Shown here: one piece after another, positions 1-11,200 of the stretch | How positions within the stretch are numbered: the first letter of the stretch is position 1 | Layout: the number at the start of each line of letters is the position of its first letter | Assembly: GCA_013397075.1 (NCBI GenBank) | Contig: VWZS01004784.1 | Span: forward strand, 817,263-881,262 | Length of the DNA stretch: 64,000 nucleotides | Source: Rhabdornis inornatus | Taxonomy: Eukaryota; Chordata; Aves; Passeriformes; Rhabdornithidae | Reading direction: 5' to 3' | The notes under the pieces: model-generated | Seen by the model: the letters and a program-made list of their open reading frames with translations, nothing else | Database searches by the model: none | What the model was told of the DNA's origin: nothing | Made by a program: the position numbers and the translations under genes

Positions 1-1809
1 ACAGCTCAGAAGAGAAGTTTGTGTAGTGGCAAATGTACACACAACGTCCAATTACTTTGATTCATGCAATCTGCCTCTGTGATGAGATGTCTCACAGTAA
101 ATACATAATAACCACCAAGACAACTATTTAGTTATTATGGCTAGATAATTCTAAATTCATTTTAATCAAAAGCTTCAGGATTGGCTGGTTTGATATCTAC
201 TGGCAAAAATACTCTTCTTGGCAATGAACCAGTGAATTCACAGAACAAACACAAGGGAGACTTGTTTCACACCCAACATCAGGCAAAGGAAAATATTCTT
301 CAGGGACATTAAGTCACTGCACAGGGAATGGAGGATGGTGTGATTCAGCAGCAGAGACGAGAGAGTCCTGCAGGTAAGAGCAGATCCAGGGAAGTGTTCC
401 CTGAGGATGACCACAAGCTGATCCTCCAGAAATCTGCAGCTGCAATTTTTCAGTTGTGAGCCTGGGTCTGCAGCTTTTGTGTAGTAGGTCTTGATGAGAT
501 AACTGGTGGGATGCTGATATTGGTTGGCACCCAGGGTTTCAATGACTGGATTTATCATTCATTTGTTCTTGTGAAAACAACACAAGAATTTCATCTTGTG
601 GCAAAAGAGAGTGAACCTGATACCTCCTCCTACCCAAATATTTGTCCTATTTCAAAGCAGGGGATGTCAAGCCTCTATGGCAGCCTGCTGGCTCTGATTT
701 TATTTGGAATAATGCATAAGGGTTACTCTGGAAGCCAACTTTCTTCTGGAAATGAGAAGGCTCTGGAAATTGCTGAAATTGAGTATTAACATGTACTGAA
801 AAAGTCTCAAACAAAACAGAATTACAAGATCTATCATTTACTTCTGTGCCAGTTTAATGGACTGTGCTTCAGAGGTGCTGCCACATCGCTTTTCCAAAAC
901 ATGTAAACAACAAAATGAATATTTTCAAAGCACTGAACTGGGAGAACAGTACTTACAATATTTTCAGCAAAGCTAATGAAGAGAGGATATGGAAAAATGA
1001 TCCAGACCTTGGAATGTCTTTGCCATCAATTCAGTGCTTAGTCAAGAAGATTTTGTACCGGAAAGGACCAAGTCAGGGGTTGCCAGGGCAGTTAAGCCAA
1101 ATCAGGTCCCCACTGCAGCCTAGAGCTAAGCAAAGAGCTGGTATGATTGTCTGATGTCCTCCTCTGGGTACTGAGATCCACAACAAAAAATGCACAGACA
1201 CCGGTGGTGGCTTGTCTGTCCCACTGCAAAAGCCTAAAGATGGGTTAATACTCTTCTTACAGGATCAAACAGGCAGCAGAACTAAGGGGAATTGATCCTC
1301 TAGAGCACTCAGGCCTGTTTGCTTATTTTCTTTTGCATGATTATCTGAGCCACTGTCTTTTGGTCCCACATACGCATGCCAGTAGCCCGAGTGCTATTGC
1401 CAGCGATTTGTGTAATTCCTCAGGAAATCATGATGGGTTTTATTGAATTTATCCTTGCATTCCATGACCCATGATGCAGCTCTCCATACAATACTATAAA
1501 TAAGCCACCCCTGCTCACCAGGCTTTTCCCCAAGCTTAGACGCCACGAGCATGAAGAGGCCATGAAGCAAAAGAACATAACTGCATTTTTTAAAAGCTCT
1601 TGGCCAGCATCATCTCACTTAAGCAGGAAGTCTGATTAGGGAGTCTGGTCACCTTTGTCACCTCATGTCTTCAGTGAAGAAACACTGAAGAGCATTGATC
1701 TGAAGAGACAGTTTGATCTCAGGTGCAGCTTGTCCTGTCAAGGCTCTTTTCTTGATCTCTTGCAGCAGGAGTGCATGACATCTGGGCATGTGACTTGAAA
1801 ACCTCTTGC
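1..1809. other. unassigned non-coding sequence
   Basis: No gene or repeat family is recognised here. Open frames are short and overlap on both strands. The only gene-like signal is a good 5' splice-site match, CAG|GTAAGA, at 371-379 on the plus strand, described under findings. Confidence 0.6.
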
Positions 1810-1958
1810 TTTTTTGTTTGTTTTTGGGTTTTTTGTTTGTTTGTTTTTTGTTTTTTTGTTTGTTTGTTTGGGGTTTTTGTTTTGTTTTATTTTTCTTGGT
1901 TTGTTTGTTTGTTTGTTTGGTTGGTTGGTTGGTTTTTTGTTTTGTTTTGTTTTGTTTT
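1810..1958. repeat. T/G-rich low-complexity tract
   Basis: About 150 bases almost wholly of T and G on the plus strand, built from runs of GTTT, GTTTT and a short GGTT stretch (about 1919-1932). The apparent long frames across it, poly-Phe/Val on plus and Lys/Gln/Asn/Thr on minus, are translations of this low-complexity DNA and not proteins. Similar tracts recur at 35329-35422 and, in the other orientation, at 39091-39145. Confidence 0.9.
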
Positions 1959-3838
1959 CCCTTTGGGTGTGAATTAATAGTCCATGGTTTTACATTATTC
2001 CCACTCTTTAGCATATTATCCCTATTTCTCTCCCTGTAAATCCTCAAATACTTCCTCTGCTTTTAACTGATTTCCATCTCCCACTTTGTCTGTTTGCAGT
2101 ATTCCTTCCCTTTGATTGTTCCCTTCTTGCTCATTGCACACTCAGCATTTCAGTTTCCCTCCCTCTGATAATGTATTTTGTATTTCAGTGGACTATCATT
2201 TAACAGTCAGTTTTCCCAAAACTGGTTTCGAAAAAGTAAAAACTGGACTGGAACTTAGCTACTGATATTAATTTGATTAATAGTGTTAACCAAAAAGAAG
2301 ACATTTTGAAAATAGATATAAAAATATAATTACAAATTTTATCTTTAAACTGATTTTTTTTTCATCAAAGGATATAAACAAACAGTTTAAAAGCTAAAAA
2401 TATTTTCCCTTGAAAAGAGATTTTAAATTATTATGTCACAGTAAAAGAACATAAGTAAAGAGAAAAAGAAAAATCTCAGAACTATTATTTCCAAGTTTAA
2501 AAAAATACCTCAGTCGGGTTTAAAATGCGTATTTTACTGTTTTTTAGAATTTGTCTTTGTGTTTTTAAAAGTTTTTTGCCATTAAACTGCAAGCAATTTT
2601 TTTAATCTTTGGTCTACCACAGAAATGAAATATCTATTACAAAATTTCATCTTCTGTTCCTCCTTTCCCTTCTATTTTTGAATTGTCAATTCCCTCTTTG
2701 TCTGGCTGCCAACGATATTATATTGTCTCTACATGATCTAGTCCAACCTCTCACACAATAGTACTCCCTGGTCTATAAACACTAACAAATTAATGCTATA
2801 TTCAATGGAATGAAGCAGTGCTGTTGACAGAGATCGAGGGCTAGCAATAGAGAAATCATAGATGGATTTGAAATGTGAGAGCAGAAAAAGGAAGGGGATG
2901 CAATCTTAGGCTACGGTCAGAGAGACATTACATTATGGAGGAAAAAAAAAGGCAATAATTTTCCTCTGTACAGCTTGACTGTGGCTGCACCTGGACTATT
3001 ATATTCATTCCAGTGCACTAGAAGAGATATTGGCAAAGAGGTTTTCAGAGAGAAGTGCTGCAGCAATTGGAGAAAGTTTAAATGAGATAAATAAGACAGC
3101 TGTGCTCCTCTGGGCAGCCTGGGACAAGCAGAAGCATAGCTGGGAGCTAAGTGCAAGCTGCCAGGGTGATTGGGATGTGGAACAGGCTTCCAAGGAAGGC
3201 TAGAGCATCCCAGATCTGCATCTAGTCTGCATCTACACCTATGGCTACAGCTACAACTGTAGGACATCCTTCCTTTTCCTTCAGGATGAAACCTTCTGGA
3301 ACTCTTTTCTCACTACAAGCTGCATTAGCATCTTCCTCTTTGTCTGTAGGCAGAATATTTCCCCTCAGAAGAACAAAGCTCCAAATCTGCCAGAGGTCAG
3401 TGGTCTCTGCCCAGTTGCAAGGGCTGGACCATTGGGAACAGTTCAGGCCACTCTTCACCTGGGAGAGGCAAACACCACAAATGGGTGAGCCCAAAAATCT
3501 GTCCTATTTTCGCTTCCTACATTCCCATCAGAACTTGGCACAAGATGCTTAAGGAATGGGTTACAACAAACAGGATTAATAATAGAATAATGCAAGACCC
3601 AGCCAAGACGAAGGTCCTGATATTCTTCGGTTGTTCAAATATGTACTGTGGAAAGCTTTGAAATATCAAGCATTTAAGCAAACATCCTGTGACAGCATTT
3701 AATATGTTTGTATCAGATTATGCAGAACATTTGCTTTTTATGATACTTTGAGAAAATCTGCACTGCTAATGCCCAAGCTGTAAATTGTATTTCTGCAAGC
3801 AATCTACCCTCACCAAAGACACACAGCAGGCTACTGCC
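1959..3838. other. unassigned non-coding sequence
   Basis: AT-rich to about 2700, then more balanced composition. A stretch near 2734-2760 loosely resembles the reverse complement of a CR1 3' end (it contains GATCTAGTCCAACCTC). Part of 3010-3210 vaguely recalls CR1 on the plus strand. Both matches are too weak to annotate. No gene is recognised. Confidence 0.5.
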
Positions 3839-4062
3839 CTAGCCCCAGAGAGTTTCTGGTTTCTGTGGAAGAAAAGCTTTCATGCAGCCAGCTGCAAGGA
3901 TCTGTGAGTTGAAGGTAGGTATAGGAGCTAAATTTCCATGTTGATCATAGGAAGAACTTGCACTTCTGGTGCAGGGAGCACAACATACTGGGAGAACTGC
4001 CATAAAGAGAGGAATCCACATCCCCCTAAGCAGGTGGGAAAAGGACCTGACCAAGCACTTAC

Positions 4063-4303
4063 CAGCACTTCCTGCTTTCTGGAAGATTCCACTCTCCAGT
4101 GTCCTCAATACTGCATTTCTTAGCTCTGTTAAGGCCTCATTCTCTGCCTTAATTTCCTTTGTTGTGCCCTGACACAACACTTGAGAAGACACACACTTGA
4201 GAAGCCAGGTGAAGCTGGAGAAGTGTGGTGCAGTGAAAGGCTGGCTCTGGAGCCACATCTCCAGGGAGAGCCCATCTGGGAGGCTGGAGCATGGTCCTGT
4301 GAT
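4063..4303 (-). CDS. candidate internal coding exon, unknown gene
   Basis: On the minus strand a pyrimidine-rich tract ending CTCTTGCAG (acceptor AG at 4305-4304) is followed by 241 bases, open in one frame only, and then by the donor GCTG|GTAAGTGC (GT at 4062-4061). Both sites fit vertebrate consensus closely, and the exon size is ordinary. Translated in the open frame it starts ITGPCSSLPDGL, is mixed polar and aromatic in the middle, and ends with a helix-like stretch containing KEIKAENEALTELRNA. It would begin in phase 0 and end after the first base of a codon. The other two frames contain stops. I do not recognise the family and found no convincing partner exons in the window, so it could also be a non-coding RNA exon or chance. 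Confidence 0.38.
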
Positions 4304-4333
4304 CTGCAAGAGCACAGAAAAAGATGAAGGCAT

Positions 4334-4359
4334 GGAGGATTTAATTGGAGGATTTAATT
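4334..4359. repeat. 13-bp tandem duplication
   Basis: GGAGGATTTAATT occurs twice head to tail (4334-4346 and 4347-4359). On the minus strand it lies 30-55 bases upstream of the candidate acceptor at 4304, the zone where a branch point would be expected. Confidence 0.9.
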
Positions 4360-4952
4360 GGATATAACTGACCTGAAAATAGCCCCCACTCAGCTGAACG
4401 TCCTCGGTGGAGGTATGTGGTGACAGCAGAATTACTGACTTAAATGCTGCAGAAAGAAAGTAAGTCTGTTGTCCTTTTATAGGTAAGAGATGCATGTAGG
4501 AGATTTTATTAGAATAAACAGGAAAAATCAAAGTCTAATGTATACACCCAGGAGGTATTTGAAGCTAGGAATTAGTTTTGCAGTAAGAAGTAGAACTTGC
4601 TAACTGGCTCAACTATCATTTAGGAATCCACATTGAAATGGCTAATTTATTATACAAATTAGACCAAGGCAGAATAAGGCATTCTGTTTAATCATAAAGA
4701 TTTGGGGGTGGAAGTGTTTTATTTTTGAGCAACACTGAATATTCTATAAAGTCAAATCTTCTCACTTAAATGAAGGTATTAAAATAGAGGGAAGAAAGTG
4801 AAAGAGGTCACACTTTCATCAGGATTACTTTCAAGTAGTTCATCTCTAACCCATAGGGTTTTCATGAGGGAAACTGTCTCAAGTTTCTCTTGAGCTAACT
4901 TAGCTGCTATATGGTGTGAAAAGTGGCTAGTTAAATGACTTAAATAAACCAA
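4360..4952. other. unassigned non-coding sequence
   Basis: Apart from the 5' part of the open frame that starts at 4531, nothing is recognised. Composition is AT-rich and ordinary. Confidence 0.55.
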
Positions 4953-5056
4953 GAAAGGTCAGGATTTCTTGTCAATATTTCTACCTGGGGAATAACTATG
5001 TTTTCTTTGAAAGGTCAGGATTTCTTGTCAGTATTTCTGCCTGGGGAATGTTTTCT
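4953..5056 (+). repeat. tandem duplication of about 56 bp
   Basis: A block starting GAAAGGTCAGGATTTCTTGT at 4953 is repeated from 5009. The copies differ by a few substitutions (CAATATTTCTA versus CAGTATTTCTG), and the second lacks a few bases after CCTGGGGAA. The pattern is a local segmental duplication that has since diverged slightly. Confidence 0.92.
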
Positions 5057-8000
5057 TTTTCTCTGTCCTCAGATTGTAATATGCTCCTAATAACATTAGC
5101 AATAAGCTGAATATATGCTTGATTCACCAGTTGGTTCACAAGTGCAGATAATTCTTATCTTCACAGTCAGGAACAGTGTCTGCCAGGAGGGAAATCTGCA
5201 GCACATTTCAAGTGTTTATCACAAGAAGTTGAAGTGTGTGCAATACTATTTCCTTCAAGGAATTCTGTGTGTTAATCTGGTTAGTGGCCAAATTTGTGAG
5301 GATTATGTTAGAACTGTAGTCCTCTAGTCAGTCAGATACCTACATCTCTCTACATCCTAACCCCTTTGGTGTTTTACCTGGCCTCTGATTGCTTTCTCAA
5401 CTCAGTTATGCTGTGGGAAGGATGCAAAGATGATGTGCTTCCTTGAACTTCTCAGGTCATCCTGACCTCCACTGCTTCAACCAGAAATAGATGGAGTGAA
5501 AGAAATGTCAGCCACCTGAGCCTGTTTCTTTCCCCATTCCAAGCAGTTTGATAGGGGAAGTTATGGAGCAGGTGAGACCAGAGAGATGAACACTGCTTTG
5601 TCACTGGGAAGGCAGCCAGTGAGGTTGGCTTCAGACCTGTTTTTTCCTTTTGTTGTCAGTAAAGTTCAGCATAAGCACTTTATAATGCATAAAATCTGGG
5701 CATGCTTTGACTTTTAAAGCCCTGGTCCAAACATTCATGAAGTGAAGACAAACTGTCCATTGAGTTCATAGGTTTGGGATTTGTTTAAAAGTCCAGACTT
5801 TCATCCAGAAGTTCCTGAATTTTAGAGATGCTTCTGTAAAGAGTTCCTTGGGGAAGTGTAATTATTTTTAATCAATTTTTGGGATTCACAAAGTAAGCTG
5901 CTGTTGATTACACGATTTATACATGCTCTCCATAGACTTGGTGGGGCTTCATGCATTATTTTACAGTGATTTTTGCTTGTTATGCGAACTGCATGATAAT
6001 AGTTGTTTAAATTACAAGCCTATTAGGCAGGTAATTGACAACACAAGTATACTATGAAGTTACACTCTGCTTGCTCCAATACAAGTGCTGCATTGTGTTT
6101 TTAGGCAGGCAGTGCTGATAATCAGTGAATAAATTATTACCTAATTAACTACTTCTGTCAGAATCCCAGCTTCACTCAATAAGTTGGCCAAGGGTTCATT
6201 TGTCTCTTTGCTTTCCCCCTCCTCTCTGTCTAATCTCCCATGATGAGAAATTGTTCATCTGGATAGGAGTCTTGCCCAGACCCTGGCAGCAAATGCACAC
6301 TGTCAGCTGTAATGTCACCAATCAGATCTCTAAATCAGACTTAATCAGATCTCTCATAGCTGCAGAAGGTCACCGAGAACAAAAGAGTGACAATGCCTGA
6401 AAGTGGATTCCAATTCTGATCCTTGAGAGAGGCTTCTAAAGGAGTCAAGGGTATTCAGTTCAGCCTAAACACCCTCAGAGACTTCTTGGAAGAGTTGCAA
6501 GTGAGATCTCAAATGCCTTACAAGTTTTAACTCATTTTCCTAATGCATCAGAATAGTCAATAGTGATCAAATGCTGTGTAAAAGAATAAACACCAATTTT
6601 TTTTTTTAAATGAGGAAAATATCAGGATCAGACCCAGGTGTTCCTTATACCTTCCTTGTATCATAAGAATGTACAAGTTTTAAAAAGCTTTCCTCTATGA
6701 AAGACTGAACACACAAAAAAAAGCAAGAACTGTCCTCTCTGAAAACTTTTAATCAGCCTTTTGAGAAACTTCTCTATTGAGAAACTGATCTTATTTATGC
6801 TATCTCTAAAACTTTCATTATATGTCAGCTGTGGTAGAGTTATGGCGGAGACAATAAATGAAATTCTCATATATCTTAATTATTCTTAAACATTTAGGCT
6901 TTCCTAGACAACTATGTAAGATAGAAGCTGAGCTTGTGTTTCTCAAAGAAATTATCACACATGCTTTTCATCAAATCTTGTCTTAGGATACTCATGACCA
7001 ACTCAGAGTGCCCTTATGAGCTCCTGCTTGGAGACAAATTTCCAATCTCCTATGGTGAGACATCATAGATTCATTCTGCATTGAAATGTCTGAACTGTCT
7101 GCTGTGGAGTTGGAAACAGTGTCATGCCATTTCAGAGAATTAGCAGATCGTAAGTTTTGTCTGGTTTCCACTGCTCTTGTTGATTTCATCACCAAAGCTC
7201 ACTGAGAATCTCCAACATTTAGTGTTTTCCATATCATTTCACTCAATTTTACTCCTTTAGTGTGCCCTCCAGCTTTTCCAGGGCAGAAGGTGCATGAAAA
7301 ATCTCCTCTTACAGTAACAATTTCTCTTTAATCTCTGAATCTGAGTGTAAACTGACTTATAATTAGCAGCTTGATCCATTTTGTTCAGAGAGATTCTAGT
7401 AAGACAAGAAAATGAAATTTGTTTCATCTTTTCCTTCAAAATACTGCTTCTCTTGTAGCACCTCAGAAACAGAAATAAAAAGAAGCAAGGTCCTTTGATA
7501 CTGCCAAGGTCCAGAGAACATGAGAATGCTGTTGGGTAACAGTAAGGAAGACAGGAGACTGCAGTCCTTGTTCCTCACTGTGGGAGAGGGAATTGCATTG
7601 CCTGTTCCCTGCCCTCCAGCAGCACTCAGGACTGCAGAACAGGCAGGACCTTCTCACCCAGCATCTGCTCCTCTCTAAGGGTCAAAGGACAGCTAATTAA
7701 GAGATCTGCCTGTAGAAAACAGGTCTAACTCACAGGAGTCATTTGTGATGGACAGGTGATTATCTGCATTAGCCATATTTTAGAGCTGTCTGTTTTCACT
7801 GCTCAAGGTTTCTAGGTGCAGTCATCGTTACTGACAAACCAAAGCACTGTGGCACTATAAAATGCAAGTTTAGCTGCAGTCCCAGTTATCCTGCTGATCC
7901 TAATCCCACCAATCTTGTAATGGCATGTGATTGACAACCAAAAATCAGTAGAATATTGGATTTCCTTCAGTTCAGTAGGCTGCCAAGAAACTTGTTTCAA

Positions 8001-8176
8001 CTTTTCATGATAAAAAAACAATTTCAGTTATAAAGCCCTCCTCAAGATTTTAGTCTTTCAGGGGCAATGTATGCAACACTATGTCTATAAGCATTTCTGA
8101 CTGAAAAAGTCCTTGAATGAGAGGTTCATTTTCTCAGGTATTTTGACCATTCCTAGCACACTGGCGACCTGACTGC
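5057..8176. other. unassigned non-coding sequence
   Basis: No gene, transposon or RNA gene recognised. The stretch 5861-6070 has a mixed, non-repetitive texture with several homeodomain-like TGATTA/TAATT words, but I cannot show conservation. A short duplicated phrase, AATCAGATCTCT, occurs at about 6320 and 6344. A T-run lies at about 6598-6606. Confidence 0.5.
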
Positions 8177-8280
8177 AAATAATTTTATTATTTTTTATTA
8201 TTTAACTTGTTAATTTATTTATTATAAATTATATTATTATATTATTTAAATTTATGTATTATTTATTTGCTTTATGTGAC
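8177..8280. repeat. AT-rich low-complexity patch
   Basis: About 100 bases of nearly pure A and T, with TTATTATTTA-like words repeated irregularly. There are very few G or C bases, so this is low-complexity DNA and not a gene. Confidence 0.85.
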
Positions 8281-11200
8281 TTGTCTATTTAAGCTTAAAT
8301 TTCAAAGTGCAAGTTCCAAGTTTATTTTTCCAAGTTTAATATTTAATTCTTAGATACTGAAATAATGTGAGGTTTGTTTTTTTTCTTTCTTTTTTGTTTT
8401 TTTGCTTCACTTCACAAGACTAGACCCACAGCCCATTCCAGATATTTCTGTCTGGGACAAAAAGCCCTGTCACCAATGAATGAGGGAAGATGCCACTCAG
8501 TATTAAAATGATAAATATTTATCAAAAAATAGGAGATTCAGGCAGAAACATTTAGGAAAAGAAACCTGGTCATTTAATGTCATCTGCTTAGAATGACAAT
8601 GTTACAGTTTATGTGAGAAGTGAAATTAAGATTTCAATTGCTTCTAAATTAGAAAACGCACATGCACAGACATGCACAGAAATTAATAAAACCCAGAAAT
8701 AGAAAGGACAACAACAATGGGATGCAAAGGGGTTTTGATTATTTCAGCATGTGGTCTAAAACGTGGCAGATTCAGCAAGATGCAGATTTGCATAATGTAA
8801 TGAGACTGGAACCAAAGTATCAGGAAGACAGACCGAGTGCTAATTAACTAGACACTGCAGTAAAAACACCAGCATGGCAGGCTAGTGCAGTGCAGGAAAG
8901 CATTCCAGGGACAAATGGATAGCAGTGTTAATTACATTAGGAAAAAACCAAGCCCTACTGGCTAAAATCCTCTGGAGCCATTGCTGCAAACTTTAGCACA
9001 GTGTTTGAGAAGTTTTGTGTTAGCTGGAAGTTGTTTGGAGCTGCAGATCCCTGACAATTGCTAGACTGGCAAAGACCCTGCTCAGTCATTGGCTGAATGG
9101 AGCCAGCCCAAAGCTACAGACAGAGCAGCAGCATTGAGATGGACAGCAAGAGGTAAATCCTCCATCCCCTCTGGAAATGCCTGCTGTTTGTAGCACGCTT
9201 TTTTTTAATCTGTGTATGCAGAACACTGGAGACACTCTGTAAAGGACTCCACGCCCTTTTTGTTTGGTCTTCTGGCAGTGTGCCATGGCTGCCAAGGAAT
9301 AGGTTGTCCCTCTTCCCTTATTCTGAGGACTGAAATTTGAGACTGGGATTACTCTCTCGTGCATAGAGCATCCCTAATACCCAGAAAATCCTAATGGTTC
9401 CATATGTCTTTTTTCTTGCCTCCAGGATTCTATAACCAGAGCTAAATTGATAAAAAGCTTTTTTAATAAAAGCATCATTAATATTTAACCGCTGGCATTA
9501 AACTTAGAAATGTATGTGTGTCTATTTTACACAAATGCCTGCAATCACCTATCAATAATTTAGGCACGTGAGTTTCTTTAAACACCTCCAGCAGTCATAT
9601 TAACCTAGTCTTGTCTTTCTTTCTTTCTTTCTGAGGACTGAGCAGCTGTGGGTGTGTGGATAGCTGCAAGAAGGAAGAGAATTCTCCAGGACCACTATGC
9701 CCCCATGTACCACACTCATGGAAAGGAAGAGGAGCAGAAGAAAATGCTTCCCAAGCCTGAGGCCATCTGCAGAAGCATCTTGTAAACTCATGCAGCAGTA
9801 GTTTGTCACTTTAACTCTGACTTGCTCCTCTACAGCCTGACAGCTAAAGCATGACCGTCATGGTGGTGCAACCTTCTTTTCTCCAGGGAAATCCTGCTTC
9901 TCCCTTAGCAGCCTGTTCAGAGGGAACAAAGCTCACTTAGAAGCCTCAAGGCTTTCCCATTTTCTGGGAAGAGGTCCAGTAAAACTTCAAGACACTTGCT
10001 TTTTGCTTTCATTAGACACATGTTTCTACAAAGAGTGTGTTAGGTAAGCAGGAAAGATTTCCAAATCCTGCTTAGCAGCTAGAAATACTGATTGTTCATT
10101 AGATGTGTTATATTGTTGCTCCAGGTACTGCCACCTGACTGCAGAACTGTTCCAGCAGTGAAAAAAACATATTTACAAATTAAACTCTGCAATCTGAAAA
10201 TATGAAGTCATAGGTGATAGATGGGACAAAAACATTTTGACAATCTGCTTTGATAAAAGGAAAAAATTAGTCACAAATAATTTGTGCAGTAGGTGAGACA
10301 TATTAGTTGAGCAGGCTAGCCAGAAGTTTTTGCTGACTTGCGAATGACCACACACCTTTGAAGATCACTTAGAGGAGGACGAGAGCTGGTGTTTCTCAAT
10401 CAGATAAGGAAATAAATTAATCCGAGTCTGAATGTTTTAGTCAAAAGTGAAAGTGAAAAATGATTGTTCTGTATTATAATTACAAAACACCCAAAACTCA
10501 GCCCAGACACTTACACTTCATGTGTTTCTGAGATGTGAACACTGAAGTAGCCTTTTCTGTTCATTAGCTGTGGACTGGTGAGGCAACAAGCACCATGGGA
10601 AATAAAAAATATTGTCATCAACTCCCTTCTGGAATATTGTTTAGTAGAGACCCAGGTTCATCTGCAAGCACAAAAATAAGGATGCTGAGATGAAAAGGCC
10701 ATGAAAGGAAATCATGTTGAGATGGGAAGAGGTAGGGCAAGGGCACCTCTTTTTCTCTCCTCTTCTTTCCCTTCTTTTCAAGCTCATTAATATTAATATA
10801 CATTGAGCCACCCAAGCAGAATTAAAGCTGCTTGTTTTGTACAATGTGATCCACTGCCCACCAGGAAAATAGGGAAGGTCAGAGGATTCTGTATACGTGG
10901 TAAAAAAATCAAGCAGCTCCATTTGAATTTGATACCTGTGAGATGTTGGACCTGACATTTCTTCTTCTAATTTCACATCAGTATTTTCAGTCAGAAGATG
11001 CATATCCTGCCCTGTTCCCATTTCTCCTTAGTGCTGCCACATTCCAGGTACATCTTCCTTCTGGGGGCTGCCAATAACTTTTTCAGAGGTGAAAGCTGGT
11101 GTGAAGGAAGTTTCTACTCATAAACAGTGCCCACCTCCTTGGAGATGGGTTCACCTAGTTAGCCAGAATGAACTGTGTCCCTGAACTACAACAGCAGGCA

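Larger units (their letters stand above)
3839..4531 (-). other. 230-codon open frame of unknown nature
   Basis: This is the longest open frame in the window: ATG at 4529-4531, stop at 3839-3841, minus strand. I do not recognise the protein; it has no clear domain, catalytic motif or signal peptide. It is rich in Ser and Leu, with a short hydrophobic run near residues 170-185. In sequence of about 45% GC a stop is expected roughly every 19 codons, so 230 open codons would be unusual by chance, though long chance frames do occur. A whole single-exon gene is less likely than an exon plus open intron flanks, because a strong acceptor and a strong donor lie inside it (see 4063-4303). No promoter or poly-A signal is evident around it. 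Confidence 0.35.

Noticed and set aside
1658..2047. 129-codon minus-strand frame rich in Lys, Gln, Asn and Thr, with Phe/Val-rich frames opposite
   Set aside because: It is the translation of the T/G low-complexity tract and has no protein family features.
2734..2770. Reverse-strand CR1 3' end
   Set aside because: Only one phrase (GATCTAGTCCAACCTC) matches, with no ATTCTATG-type tail beside it.
3010..3210. Plus-strand CR1 fragment
   Set aside because: Phrases such as GGAACAGGCTTCC are suggestive, but the surrounding order does not follow CR1 well enough.
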